A DNA stretch of 64,000 bases from Rhizobium vallis (GCF_003985155.1 NZ_ML133691.1:310001-374000), one strand, 5' to 3'. Shown: positions 25,161 to 34,501, counted from the first letter of the stretch. Program-made: numbers and translations. The notes: generated from the letters alone by a model not told the origin.

Positions 25161-26447
25161 TCAGAATTTGAGGAGAGGCTTAATGTCGTAGAGGCGGCTT
25201 CCTGCGCTTCGTGCATTTGCGCGCATCAGGAAGTTCAGCTTTTCGATCCGCTCACCCGATCGGGGTGCCCCGTTCTTCTGGAACGGAACCTGAAGTCCAA
25301 CGGAGAAGTCCATCACTACGTCGTCCACGACGCCGCCCGACCGACCCGATGGTACGGCGATCATTCCATGACTGTCCGCGAACTGGTAGGCATCCAAAGC
25401 TTCGGTGATCGTGCCGACCTGGTTTGGCTTCAGAATGAAGCCGCTGACTGCATGGGTTTCGTATGCTCGCTTGAGATAGTCGAGCTTGGTTACCGTGAGA
25501 TCGTCACCGAGAATAAGTGTCCGATCCAATTCCCGGTTTGCCTTGATGTAACCTTCCCAATCGTTCTCGTCGAGAAGGTCCTCGATGAAGACGAAGTCGA
25601 ACTTGCTGGTGAGTTCCTTCGCATAGGCGATCAACTCGTCGGTCGTCACGCGCTTGCTTTTAAGAAGGTAGGTGCGGGTCTCGGCATCGTAGACCTCGCT
25701 CGACGCGCAATCGAGCGCGAACGCGATGCAACCAGTGTAGCCGCACGCGTCAATGGCCTGCTGCATGAGTCCAAGCAGCACCTCGGGATCGTCGGACGGG
25801 GCCGCGTAGCCATACGAGCTGGCGACCTGGGGCTTGTGGCCGAGGTGCGAGGTCAGAACTTCGCCCAGCTTCTGGAATACCGTCACAGCCATCTCGATCG
25901 AGAGGTCGATGCTATCCGTGCCATAGGGAACGATCAGGAATTCGTTGAAGGATTGGGTGAACCCCTCGTACTTGCCGCCATTGATGACGTTGAAACACGG
26001 AACCGGAACTGTTTTGACGTCACCGCCGGCGATATGATTATAGAGCGGGATGCGCCGCGCATCGGCGGCGGCCCGGAACGTGGCGATCGAAACCGAATAG
26101 ATTGTGTTTCCACCAAGGCTCTTCTTATCGGGTGTCCCATCCAGCGCGATCATTTTCTCGTCTATGGCGCGCTGGTCGAACACATTCATGCCGACTAGTG
26201 CCGGGCCGATAACCTTCTCAGCTTTCTCGACGGCCTTGTGAACGCTAAGGCCGCCGTATGTCGATTTGTCTCCGTCGCGAAGCACGAAGGCTTCATGCAT
26301 CCCCACGGAGGTACCAGTCGGGGCAGCGCCACGACCAATCGCACCACTTTCTGTGCGAACTTCGACCTCAACGGCCGGTCGGCATTTGCAGTCGATGATC
26401 TGCTGAGCGGTCACCGATACGATCTTGTCTTCCATCTTACTGGCCAT
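25161..26447 (-). CDS. Enolase-superfamily paralogue with altered active site
   Basis: 428 residues, enolase-length and colinear with enolase: APTGTSVGMHEA, LDGTPDKKSLGGN, NEFLIVPYG, ALDCASSEVYD, FIEDLLDENDWEGY, LGDDLTVTK and LKPNQVGTITEAL. The metal ligands (Asp246, Glu289, Asp315/316) and both active-site lysines (Lys340, Lys391) are kept, as is Glu169. However, the DEGG loop carrying the catalytic Glu211 (yeast numbering) reads SSYG (residues 210-213), the loop His159 is replaced in GGKYEG, and SHRSGE has become SGRSGG. It is probably not a glycolytic enolase. Its start overlaps the glycerate-kinase stop by 11 bp; ATG 26435 is an alternative. Confidence 0.85.
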   Translation of the reverse strand: MASKMEDKIVSVTAQQIIDCKCRPAVEVEVRTESGAIGRGAAPTGTSVGMHEAFVLRDGDKSTYGGLSVHKAVEKAEKVIGPALVGMNVFDQRAIDEKMIALDGTPDKKSLGGNTIYSVSIATFRAAADARRIPLYNHIAGGDVKTVPVPCFNVINGGKYEGFTQSFNEFLIVPYGTDSIDLSIEMAVTVFQKLGEVLTSHLGHKPQVASSYGYAAPSDDPEVLLGLMQQAIDACGYTGCIAFALDCASSEVYDAETRTYLLKSKRVTTDELIAYAKELTSKFDFVFIEDLLDENDWEGYIKANRELDRTLILGDDLTVTKLDYLKRAYETHAVSGFILKPNQVGTITEALDAYQFADSHGMIAVPSGRSGGVVDDVVMDFSVGLQVPFQKNGAPRSGERIEKLNFLMRANARSAGSRLYDIKPLLKF

Positions 26448-27855
26448 CCTTCAGGGCTGGAACGTAGAGAATGTTGAGGTCGCAGAGGTTCGTGCCGGTG
26501 TTCCCCGTGAAGACGGCCGAGCCGATCGCATCGAGGGCCTCGAAGCAGCTATGCTCGCGCAACGTCTGATGGAGGTTGATGCCTTTGGCGGCGGCGGCCG
26601 CGAAGCTCGCCGAGTCGGTGATGCCACCGGCAGCCTTCGCGGTCCCATCGGTGCCCTCGCTGTCGATAGAGAGGAGGCAGGCGCCCTTAGTCTTCGCTGC
26701 CATGATCGCAAAGCCGACAGCCATCTCCTGCCCTGGCCCGCCGTGCCCCTTGATCACGCTGTTGTCGAGGATCTGCGTGGTCACCTCGCCAGAGCTCAGT
26801 AGGACGCACGGCGCTTTGATCGGATTGCCATATGCCTGGATCTCGCGCGCCATAGACGCGAAGAACGTGCCGGCGTCCTTGCTCTCCCCTTCGAGGAAGG
26901 ATGAGACGATGATCGCAGGGATTCCCATCTTCTCAGCGACTTCTTTGGCATAGATGCAGGAATCGGGCAGCGAGTTGAGCAGGAAGTACGTGTTGCTCGG
27001 GAACGCTTTTGGCGTTTCCTTCTCGGGGCCGGCGTTCATCAGATAATCGACCACCCTGGGCGGCAGTCGATCAGCGACGTCGAAATTGACGATGGTGGCT
27101 CGCGCGTCATCGAGCGTCGTCGCATCTGGACCGATCGGCGTGCTCTTGTAGGCAGCGTGCGGGACCGCGATGTCGCCAGTCGCCGGGGTGCCGACGCCGT
27201 CGCTTATGCCGAAACCAATCAGTTCGGCGCCGACGTCTTGGATGCGTTTGGCGAGCATACCGCCATTGAGAGCCGAGATGTGCCGGCGCACGGCATTGAT
27301 CTCGTAGATGCCCGCACCCGACTTCAGCAGCACATCGGTCGTGTCGATTTCGTCTTGGAGGGTGATGCCGTCGATAGGACAAGACATAAGTGCCGAGCTT
27401 CCGCCGCTGATCACGGCAATGAAGAGGTCCTGCGGGTCAGCTTGGTCGACGATCTCGATGATCTTCTTAGAGGCCCGATAGCCCTCCTCATTCGGAAGTG
27501 GATGGCCGCCGACAAACACCTCGGTCTTGTTGAACCGATCGCTCTCTTCATAGATCTTCACGATGGCGATGCCGGCAGTGAGGCGATCGCCCAGCACATG
27601 ATCGACGGCCATTGCCATATGGTTGCAGGCCTTTCCGGCGCCGAAGAGATAGACGTTGCGCTTCTTCGACAGGTCCCAGGTCTTCATTCCGATATGGAGG
27701 ATGCCTCCTTCAAGCCGCATGATGCTGCGAATGCGCTTGTAACTGTCGAGCCGCTCGAGCGTCCGATCGGCGATGTCCAGCACGATTCTCCGGGAGGAAA
27801 TGTCCCCCTGAGAAAGAATGGCAGGGGCGTTTCGTATCTTCGTCATTGCGGACAC
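26437..27855 (-). CDS. Glycerate 2-kinase (DUF4147/MOFRL family)
   Basis: About 472 residues from GTG 27855, preceded at nine bases by GAGGAG; an ATG at 27846 is possible. The N-terminal DUF4147 domain has VYLFGAGKACNHMAMAV and VISGGSSALMSCP. The C-terminal MOFRL domain has GHGGPGQEMAVGFAI, SIDSEGTDGTAKAAGG and TGNTGTNLCDLNI. Family members phosphorylate D-glycerate at the 2-position using ATP. It is the first gene behind the GntR operator and is translationally coupled to the enolase paralogue, so the product 2-phosphoglycerate, or an analogue, may be handed on to it. Confidence 0.87.
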   Translation of the reverse strand: MSAMTKIRNAPAILSQGDISSRRIVLDIADRTLERLDSYKRIRSIMRLEGGILHIGMKTWDLSKKRNVYLFGAGKACNHMAMAVDHVLGDRLTAGIAIVKIYEESDRFNKTEVFVGGHPLPNEEGYRASKKIIEIVDQADPQDLFIAVISGGSSALMSCPIDGITLQDEIDTTDVLLKSGAGIYEINAVRRHISALNGGMLAKRIQDVGAELIGFGISDGVGTPATGDIAVPHAAYKSTPIGPDATTLDDARATIVNFDVADRLPPRVVDYLMNAGPEKETPKAFPSNTYFLLNSLPDSCIYAKEVAEKMGIPAIIVSSFLEGESKDAGTFFASMAREIQAYGNPIKAPCVLLSSGEVTTQILDNSVIKGHGGPGQEMAVGFAIMAAKTKGACLLSIDSEGTDGTAKAAGGITDSASFAAAAAKGINLHQTLREHSCFEALDAIGSAVFTGNTGTNLCDLNILYVPALKDGQ

Positions 27856-27950
27856 GGATATGCACTCCTCGTGTACAGCTACTCGCTGGAGGTTGGAGAT
27901 AATCGGTTGAGGCCGAGGTGGGCTTTGCTTGATTTGACTTTTAGCGCAAA

Positions 27951-27972
27951 GGGCTATTGTCGACAATAGCCC
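27951..27972. promoter_or_regulatory. GntR-type operator (22-bp perfect palindrome)
   Basis: A perfect palindrome with inner sequence GGCTATTGTCGACAATAGCC, extended by one G/C pair on each side. It lies midway between the divergent glycerate-kinase operon (start 27855) and the GntR gene (start 28056). The ATTGTCGACAAT core fits FadR/VanR-type GntR operators, and the same core recurs at 38598-38609. It probably mediates autoregulation and control of the kinase operon. Confidence 0.8.
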
Positions 27973-27999
27973 TCATTAATTTTTGCAGTATTTTTGTCC

Positions 28000-28028
28000 T
28001 TGTTCAATGTTAGCCGTGCCCATATAGG
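28000..28028 (+). promoter_or_regulatory. Possible promoter of the GntR gene
   Basis: TTGTTC and TATAGG are separated by 17 bp and end 27 bp before the GntR start codon. The hexamers are only moderate matches to sigma-70 sites. Confidence 0.4.
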
Positions 28029-28055
28029 TGGTTCCTTGACGCGCAGAGGATCCGT

Positions 28056-28715
28056 ATGACGCAGGTCAAACTACCAAAAATCCAGAAGATGCCGGCAGAT
28101 GCGCGCGCGCTCAGCGTACTTCGGAGCCAGATCGTCGACGGCTCGATCGCTCCGGGGTCCCGTCTTACTGAAATACAGCTTTCCGAAGAGATGGGCCTCT
28201 CCCGCGCAACCGTCAGGACCGCTCTGCATCAACTGGGTAAGGAAGGGTTGGTAAAGCTCGTCCCATACACCGGATGGACCGTCATTGAGCTGACGCCGAC
28301 GGATATTTGGGAGCTCTACACCCTTCGTGGCGCGGTCGAGCGACTGGCGGCCCAGTTGGCGGCTACAAAAAGCGACGAAAAAAGCGTAGCTGCGATTGCG
28401 GCGAGTTTCGAAACGCTCAGGCGTGAATGCGAAATCGGGAAGCCGACCTCGATCGCCGAAGCCGATTTCGCCTTCCACAAGTCGATCGTAAATGCGGCGA
28501 GCCATGAACGGTTGGTCATGCAATACGAACTCATCGAACAGCAGATCAGGGTCTACATTCATTCGAGCGACGCCCTGATCAGCGATCCCATCGAGATCGT
28601 CGCACAACACGAACCAATTCTTCGCGCCATCCGGGACGGGAACCCGTCTCTTGCCGGCGAGCTTTCGGAACGACATAACCTTGTTGAAGGCGAGAAGCTG
28701 ACAAGCTCGATGTGA
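28056..28715 (+). CDS. GntR-family regulator, FCD (FadR/VanR) subfamily
   Basis: A 219-residue regulator. The N-terminal winged helix includes SRLTEIQLSEEMGLSRATVRTALHQLGKEGLVKL, seen in parts as LSEEMGLSRATVR. The helical FCD ligand domain has ADFAFHKSIVNAASHERLV and a shortened C-terminal HEPILRAIRDGN, supplying metal/ligand His residues. AGAGGATCCGT precedes ATG 28056. It is divergent from the glycerate-kinase operon across a perfect palindrome that it most likely binds. The matching site at 38598 suggests it also controls the substrate-binding protein and IlvD-type dehydratase genes. Confidence 0.92.
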   Translation: MTQVKLPKIQKMPADARALSVLRSQIVDGSIAPGSRLTEIQLSEEMGLSRATVRTALHQLGKEGLVKLVPYTGWTVIELTPTDIWELYTLRGAVERLAAQLAATKSDEKSVAAIAASFETLRRECEIGKPTSIAEADFAFHKSIVNAASHERLVMQYELIEQQIRVYIHSSDALISDPIEIVAQHEPILRAIRDGNPSLAGELSERHNLVEGEKLTSSM

Positions 28716-28848
28716 CCCGCGAACGTCAAACGCCGAGGCTGCGTCATCGCGATGTTTGTCGAGAGCTCGTCGACGATCGGAATCCGAGTAGATGCTTTGG
28801 CGGACGGTCACTGATGCGCCACCGTACTTCGTGTTCTCGCCTTCAAAG

Positions 28849-29637
28849 TCAGTAGCCGAAATAAGCGACCATAAGATCAATCTGGGCATCGAGCATGCCT
28901 GCGCCATATCGAATATCGCACCCGGTCGCTATCGCCGCTTTGAGCAAAGGGGTCTCGCGCGGCTTCATTATGATGTCCGCAACGAGGATGTCGGATCGTA
29001 GCTTCGAGCCGTCCACGGGAAGCGGATCGGAGTCGGGGTTCAGGCCGCACGGAGTGGCATTGACAACGAGATTGATGCTGGAAAGATCTGCGGGCGCCTT
29101 GCCGACGTTCAAAGCTGGGTAGGCTGTTTGGACCCGTCCGACGAGATCTTCCACACGTGCTGCCTCGACGTCGTCGACTCTAAGCGAGCGGACACCGCAT
29201 TTCGCCAGTGCAAAGGCGATAGCCTTTCCCGCACCGCCAGCCCCAACGACCAAAGCGTCGCGACCGCGTGCATCTGTCCCGCCGTTCAACACCCCGTCCA
29301 AAAAGCCTCGACCGTCGAGATTAGTAGCAATCATTCGACCATCTTCTTCGCGTCGCACGACATTGGCGGCCCCGAGTTCACCTGCCGAAGCCTCCACTTC
29401 GTCCGCAAGGTCGAAGGCCCGTTCCTTAAAGGGAACACTTACAACCACGCCGCCAAGATTGCGCGTGCGCTTCATGGCCTCCCATCCCAACTTGAAGTCC
29501 TCACGACTGAGATGGATCGGAACCATTACTGCGTTGAGGTCTCTCTTGCGAAAAAGCGGATTGATGATCTCCGGAGTACGGACGTGGTGGATCGGATGCG
29601 CCACCATATAAAAAATCTTCGTAGTGCCAGAAATCAT
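28849..29637 (-). CDS. Shikimate dehydrogenase-like (AroE paralogue)
   Basis: 262 residues from ATG 29637, with AAGGA seven to eight bases upstream. It has the AroE fold signatures: catalytic Lys in VVVSVPFKERAF, Asp in ATNLDGRGF (normally NTDG), the NADP loop VVGAGGAGKAIAFAL and VVNATPCGL. The N-terminal substrate loop, usually HSxSP and binding the shikimate carboxylate through two Ser, reads HVRTP. It is therefore probably a paralogue acting on a related hydroxy acid rather than the housekeeping enzyme. It is the last gene of the HyuA-HyuB-cupin unit and ends facing the GntR gene. Confidence 0.85.
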   Translation of the reverse strand: MISGTTKIFYMVAHPIHHVRTPEIINPLFRKRDLNAVMVPIHLSREDFKLGWEAMKRTRNLGGVVVSVPFKERAFDLADEVEASAGELGAANVVRREEDGRMIATNLDGRGFLDGVLNGGTDARGRDALVVGAGGAGKAIAFALAKCGVRSLRVDDVEAARVEDLVGRVQTAYPALNVGKAPADLSSINLVVNATPCGLNPDSDPLPVDGSKLRSDILVADIIMKPRETPLLKAAIATGCDIRYGAGMLDAQIDLMVAYFGY

Positions 29638-29714
29638 CGTCCAATCCTTGTACGAAGCGCACTCAGCCATTCGCTACCGCCGTTCCGCCGAAAGGGGCAT
29701 GTGTTCAGCTAACA

Positions 29715-30404
29715 TCATCTCGACAGTTTCTGGCACCATACCGTCAGCAACGGGCACGATGTAGATCGCATCGCGTACGTACTGCCAGTAGCACAAAAAA
29801 TGGTTGAACCGGGCGGGGTGGCGGCCCACTCGCCGGCGTCTGACCTAAATTCACCGATGCCGATCGGTATGACCACACGGGAGTGTGTTTGTTCATGGTC
29901 AGGGAAGCGGGTGTATGGAGCCAGGATGGTGATTCCGCATCGAACGTCGCTGCGTTCCTCCAGCCCGATTGGGCCAACTATAACGGCATGAGCGTGCGCT
30001 TGCGGAAAGTTCACGCTGGCGAAAGGGCCGCCCCTACCCTGATACCAGTCCAACTCCGCGGCCAGTGGCCTCAACGCATCCGCAAGTACGCGAACCGGGC
30101 CGTCTGAACCAATGGAACTCAGCGCTTCGGAAACCTCGTCTGCGAGTGCAAAGCGGCCGACTCTCGTATTGGCCGCTCCGAAGGTGCCCTCCTCCTGCAG
30201 TCTGTGTACGATCTTGCAGCCGGTGAACCTCACCATCATCGAATGTTCGTCGTTCATCAGCACGTCGCCGAGTGCGTCAATCACCGCCTGGATCGCCGCC
30301 GGCCGCCTGATGCGCAGTTGCCAACCTGCGTGCCGGGCAACGGACGAGTGTCGCAAGAACGGATCGACGCATCGCATGAAGGAGGTGTCTATCGGAGCAA
30401 ACAT
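29715..30404 (-). CDS. Cupin protein resembling DMSP lyases (paralogue 2)
   Basis: 229 residues starting MFAPIDTSFMRC at 30404; a Met at 30416 is also possible. It aligns over its length with the cupin at 23190-23882, sharing GPFASVNFPQAHAHA, TRFPDH, a GEF...W strand and YAMRSTSCPLLTVWCQ. The DMSP-lyase-family PxHxHxAxE motif is only partly kept: His170 and His174 are present, but the later His is Tyr210. The invariant HAHA motif may offer alternative ligands. A 169-bp gap separates it from HyuB upstream. The function is unknown, though it is tied to this catabolic region by duplication. Confidence 0.68.
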   Translation of the reverse strand: MFAPIDTSFMRCVDPFLRHSSVARHAGWQLRIRRPAAIQAVIDALGDVLMNDEHSMMVRFTGCKIVHRLQEEGTFGAANTRVGRFALADEVSEALSSIGSDGPVRVLADALRPLAAELDWYQGRGGPFASVNFPQAHAHAVIVGPIGLEERSDVRCGITILAPYTRFPDHEQTHSRVVIPIGIGEFRSDAGEWAATPPGSTIFCATGSTYAMRSTSCPLLTVWCQKLSR

Positions 30405-30573
30405 AGGTGTTCCCAAACTTCCATGGCTCCTGCAACAAAGCCAACGGAGACCTGCCGCACTAGGGTTGACGCTGCATTAGCGCCTGATTGTCGACTGGCC
30501 CGGCTCGCTGAAGTGAGCACCCTTGGCCGGGCACCACGCCGGACCAGTCGTCTTCCGTCCGCAATCCGCTCGA

Positions 30574-32307
30574 CTAGGCGGCGGAGCCCTCGGCCCGCCG
30601 CGCCTCGGTCGCCTGAGCGTCCACGGTCTGGCCGTCGGAAGCGAACACCACGCCATGATGCGTCGTCGCGTAAGCCGGAGTGATCTTACCGTTCGTCAGG
30701 TCGTCCCGAATGAGGTCGAGCGAGCGTTTCAACGGATCGCCGTAGCCCCCGCCGCCCGCCTGTTCATGACGAACCACGACATTCCGGCCAATCGTCCTGG
30801 TTATCTTGGCGGGAAGCACAACGTTCTCACCTTCGGGATCGAGGATGTTCACGCAGGGAGCCGCAGGTTTGCCGCCAAACAGGCCATAGGGGGCATGGTC
30901 GTGACGGTCCGCGCGGATTTGGAGAACCGCTTCTTCAGCCAGAAGGCGATACTGTCGGATCAGGCCCAGGCCGCCGCGATATTCGCCGGCCCCACACGAG
31001 TCCGGCCGGAGGCTGTACTCGTCCATCATCATCGGATAGCGGACTTCGAGGGTTTCGACGGGAAGGTTCGACATGTTCTGCGACGGATTCGTCACGCCTT
31101 CCACACCGTCCTTGTTCCAACGACCGCCCCATGCTCCATTGATCATGTCGACGAGCACGAAAGGCTCGCGCGTCGTCTTATCCCAACCTCCGAACGCAAG
31201 GACGGTGTTGCCGCCTTCGCCGGCCGCCATCACCTTCTTGGGCGCGATCTGCGATAGCGCGCCAAGGACGGTGTCCACTACTCGATAGCCAGTCAAAGCG
31301 CGCGCAGCCACAGCTGCCGGCATCAACGGGTTCAGGATCGATCCTTCGGGCGCCGATATTGTGATGCATCGGTAGACCCCTGCGTTATTGGGAACTTCCT
31401 CATCAAGGGCGCAGCGCACTGAGAGGTAGGTGGCGGACTTTACGAAGGAAAGCGTCGAGTTGATCGCGCCCTTCACCTGAGGCGACGACCCGGCGAAGTC
31501 GACATCGAGATGGTCGCCACGAACGGTGAGCTTCACCTTGATGGGGATGGCGTCGGTGGAGAAGCCGTCGCCGTCGATGAAGTCTTCGAAGTAATAGTCG
31601 CCGTCTGGCCAGGAGCGGATTGCGGCTCTGGTGAGTTGCTCGCCATAGTCGATCAGGTCATCGAAATAGCCGTCAAGCTCGTCCGCGCCGTATCGCTCGA
31701 TAAGACGCAGGAGTTCGCGCTCGCCGAGATTGCAGGTAGCGAACTGGGCCTCCAGGTCGCCCGTGACCAGTTCTGGAAGCCTGACGTTTTTCGTGATGAT
31801 GCGCATGAGCGTGTCGTTGAGAACGCCCTTGTCATAGAGCTTCATCGGCGCGATGCGGAGGCCCTCCTGGAAGATCTCCGTGGAATCCGCCGCATTCGAG
31901 CCCGGAACGCGGCCGCCAACGTCGCAGTGATGGGCAATCACGACGGAGAAGCCCCGCAACGAGCCGGCATGGAAGATCGGCCTGATCATAAAGATGTCGG
32001 GGAGATGCATCCCGCCTTCGTAGGGATCGTTGAAGATGATGACGTCGCCGGGCGCAAGATCGTTGGCATAGCGCGCCATGATCACGGCCATCGCGTCAGG
32101 GACCGCGCCGAGGTGAAGAGCAACAGTCTTCGCCTGCGACAGGATCCGACCATGCTTGTCGCAAAGCGTCACCGAATAGTCGAGCACGTCACGGACGATC
32201 GGCGAGCGCGCGGTTCGCATCACTGCGAAAGCCATGTCGTCTACGATCGTATCCAGCGCATTTTTGATGACCGCGAAGGTGATTGGGTCGTTGTGTTTTT
32301 GAGCCAT
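30574..32307 (-). CDS. hyuB: Hydantoinase/oxoprolinase B subunit
   Basis: A 577-residue HyuB-family protein. Typical segments are ITFAVIKNALDTIVDDMAFAVMRTARSP, DVIIFNDPYEGGMHLPDIFM, AHHCDVGGRVPGS and RPDSCGAGEYRGGLGL. With HyuA it forms an ATP-dependent amidohydrolase or carboxylase-type complex. Characterised members open N-methylhydantoin or 5-oxoproline rings, and relatives carboxylate acetone or acetophenone. The start is 21 bp after the HyuA stop. Ring opening of a lactam or hydantoin would fit the glutamate dehydrogenase in the sister operon, but the specificity cannot be read. Confidence 0.92.
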   Translation of the reverse strand: MAQKHNDPITFAVIKNALDTIVDDMAFAVMRTARSPIVRDVLDYSVTLCDKHGRILSQAKTVALHLGAVPDAMAVIMARYANDLAPGDVIIFNDPYEGGMHLPDIFMIRPIFHAGSLRGFSVVIAHHCDVGGRVPGSNAADSTEIFQEGLRIAPMKLYDKGVLNDTLMRIITKNVRLPELVTGDLEAQFATCNLGERELLRLIERYGADELDGYFDDLIDYGEQLTRAAIRSWPDGDYYFEDFIDGDGFSTDAIPIKVKLTVRGDHLDVDFAGSSPQVKGAINSTLSFVKSATYLSVRCALDEEVPNNAGVYRCITISAPEGSILNPLMPAAVAARALTGYRVVDTVLGALSQIAPKKVMAAGEGGNTVLAFGGWDKTTREPFVLVDMINGAWGGRWNKDGVEGVTNPSQNMSNLPVETLEVRYPMMMDEYSLRPDSCGAGEYRGGLGLIRQYRLLAEEAVLQIRADRHDHAPYGLFGGKPAAPCVNILDPEGENVVLPAKITRTIGRNVVVRHEQAGGGGYGDPLKRSLDLIRDDLTNGKITPAYATTHHGVVFASDGQTVDAQATEARRAEGSAA

Positions 32308-32328
32308 GTTCCTGTTCCTCCGGAAATC

Positions 32329-34398
32329 TCAGGCAAGCGTCGCGACAACGTTGCCAAACGTGTCGAGGTCGGCTGTCGCGCGTGGCGGAATAACAATGGT
32401 CGTGTCTGGGCTCTGGATGATAAGCGGACCGGCAACTCCCCCGCGGAAGCTGCTTCGTTCGTAGATCGGCGTGTCCACCCAGCCGTCGGTGCGCGAGTAG
32501 TAGATCCTGCGGCTTTCGAACTGTGTTTCGCCGCTCGGTGCGTGAGGCGTGAAGCTTAACCGGTTTCCACTGTTGCCGCTGGCGTTAAGCCTGATGTTGA
32601 CGATTTCGACGCCGTCGTCCGATGCATAGCCATAGATCGCCTTGTAGGCCTCGCGGAATGCCGCTCTGAGCTTTGAGCGATCCGCCTCGACGACGATCTC
32701 AGGCAATGCAATCGGCAGCTCGAAGTCCTGGCCTTTGAAGCGCAGATCAGCCTCGAAGCCGCATTCCACCTGATCGTCCCGGTATCCCTCCTCCGCGAGC
32801 GAAGCGATTGCTTCAGCACGCATCTCGCCCAAGAGGCTGTTGACCCGCTCCACCGGCAACTGGTCCAGCATGCCGTTGAGGCTGCGGAGAAAATAGCGCT
32901 CGACCTTCGCGGCCAGCATTCCTGTCGCAGTGAAGACGCCGGGCGATTTCGGGAAGATCACACGGGAGATTCCCAGCGTGCGGGCTAGATCGCATGCATG
33001 GACGGGACCAGACCCGCCAAATGCTAGGATTGCGAAATCGCGAGGATCCACCCCTCTTTCGACCGTTACCGCTTTGATCGTGCGGGCCATGTTAATGTTG
33101 ACGACTTCGCGAATACCAAATGCGGCATCTTCAACCGAAAGCTTCAGCGGGTCCGCGAGATCCCGCTTGATCGCGGTGCGGGCGCCGTCCACGTCGAGCT
33201 GCATGCTTCCGCCAGCCAGGGCGGGCGGAAGGAAGCCAAGCACGACGTTGGCATCGGTCACCGTCGGCGATTGACCACCGATGCCGTAGCACACCGGACC
33301 TGGATCGGCGCCGGCCGAGAGGGGGCCCACATGCATCAAGCCGCCCTCATCGATGCGAGCAATGGAACCGGCACCGCTTCCGACCTCCGCGACATCGACC
33401 GTCGGCACTCTCATGAGGTAGCCGCCGGCCTTGATGAAACGGCTCGGCGTGGAAATGCCGGCGCGAAATTCGTATTCGTTGGCCCGCGAGAGCTCGCCCT
33501 TGTGAATGAGCGACGCGGACGCCGTGGTGCCGCCCATGTCGAAGACCACGAGATCTTTTTCCTTGATCGCCTCACCGAGACGCCCTGCCCCGACGACCCC
33601 TGCAGATCGTCCGGAGGAGATGAAGAACACCGGCTTTTCCTGAGCCATCTTCGCGCTCGAAAGACCGCCATTCGAATTGCTGATCAACAGCGGGGCGGAA
33701 ACTCCGATCTCGCGCAGTCCATTCTCAAGTCTTTCGAAATAGGCGCGAAGCGATGGCAGGACGTAGGCATTCACCGCGGTCGTGGAGGTGCGCTCGTACT
33801 CACGAATCTCAGGCAGAACCGACACTGAGGAAGTGACCCAGATGTCCGGGAAATTCCTGCGCATGACTTCCTCGGCACGCGCTTCGTTCTCGGGGTTGCG
33901 ATACGAGTTGATGAAGCAGATCGCGACAGACTCGACGCCTTCACTTTCGAAGAACCGGCCAATTTCGATGACCTCCGCCTCGTCCAGGGGCTTGAGGATC
34001 CTGCCGTCCGCGGTCGAGCGCTCGTCGACTTCGAGGCGATATCTGCGAGATATCAACGGGACGGCCTTTTCCCAACTCAGATCGAACATCGTCGGCGTGC
34101 GCACGCGGCCGATTTCAAGCACGTCGCGAAAGCCCTTCGTGGTGATCAATCCGGACTTCGCGCCAACCTTCTGCAGGAGCGTGTTGGAACCTACAGTGGT
34201 CCCATGGACGACTTCGACGACCTTGGTCACGTCGAGCTTGGCCGTCGCGGTAATCTGACGGATGCCAGTGAGGACCGCCTGCTCCGGTTTAGCAGGCGTC
34301 GAGGGAACTTTTGTGAAGAACGTCTCGCCGCCGTCACCGAAGAGTACCAGGTCGGTAAACGTTCCACCAATATCCACGCCGATGCGTGCGTTATTCAT
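32329..34398 (-). CDS. hyuA: Hydantoinase/oxoprolinase A subunit
   Basis: A 689-residue HyuA-family protein with an actin-like ATPase fold. ARIGVDIGGTFTDLVLF forms the N-terminal phosphate loop, followed by VVHGTTVGSNTLLQK, VFDMGGTTASASLI and AILAFGGSGPVHACDLA. The start is ATG 34398 with a strong AAGGAGGTACAA site; reading further upstream gives non-family sequence. It is the first gene of the unit HyuA-HyuB-cupin-AroE. A conserved 36-bp block about 100 bp upstream, also found before the transporter operon, and the divergent TetR gene point to TetR control. Confidence 0.92.
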   Translation of the reverse strand: MNNARIGVDIGGTFTDLVLFGDGGETFFTKVPSTPAKPEQAVLTGIRQITATAKLDVTKVVEVVHGTTVGSNTLLQKVGAKSGLITTKGFRDVLEIGRVRTPTMFDLSWEKAVPLISRRYRLEVDERSTADGRILKPLDEAEVIEIGRFFESEGVESVAICFINSYRNPENEARAEEVMRRNFPDIWVTSSVSVLPEIREYERTSTTAVNAYVLPSLRAYFERLENGLREIGVSAPLLISNSNGGLSSAKMAQEKPVFFISSGRSAGVVGAGRLGEAIKEKDLVVFDMGGTTASASLIHKGELSRANEYEFRAGISTPSRFIKAGGYLMRVPTVDVAEVGSGAGSIARIDEGGLMHVGPLSAGADPGPVCYGIGGQSPTVTDANVVLGFLPPALAGGSMQLDVDGARTAIKRDLADPLKLSVEDAAFGIREVVNINMARTIKAVTVERGVDPRDFAILAFGGSGPVHACDLARTLGISRVIFPKSPGVFTATGMLAAKVERYFLRSLNGMLDQLPVERVNSLLGEMRAEAIASLAEEGYRDDQVECGFEADLRFKGQDFELPIALPEIVVEADRSKLRAAFREAYKAIYGYASDDGVEIVNIRLNASGNSGNRLSFTPHAPSGETQFESRRIYYSRTDGWVDTPIYERSSFRGGVAGPLIIQSPDTTIVIPPRATADLDTFGNVVATLA

Positions 34399-34501
34399 TT
34401 GTACCTCCTTCGCGCGTACGCGGCTCTTTTCTTTTCGGCAAGCGGGTAGAACCCGCATTTTCTCGGCCCGCCGGGACAGTTGACTAATCCCGGATCGTTC
34501 G

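Noticed and set aside
28071..28907. Open frame of 278 codons on the minus strand over the GntR gene
   Set aside because: The GntR gene on the plus strand has a good ribosome-binding site and family motifs; the antisense product has none.
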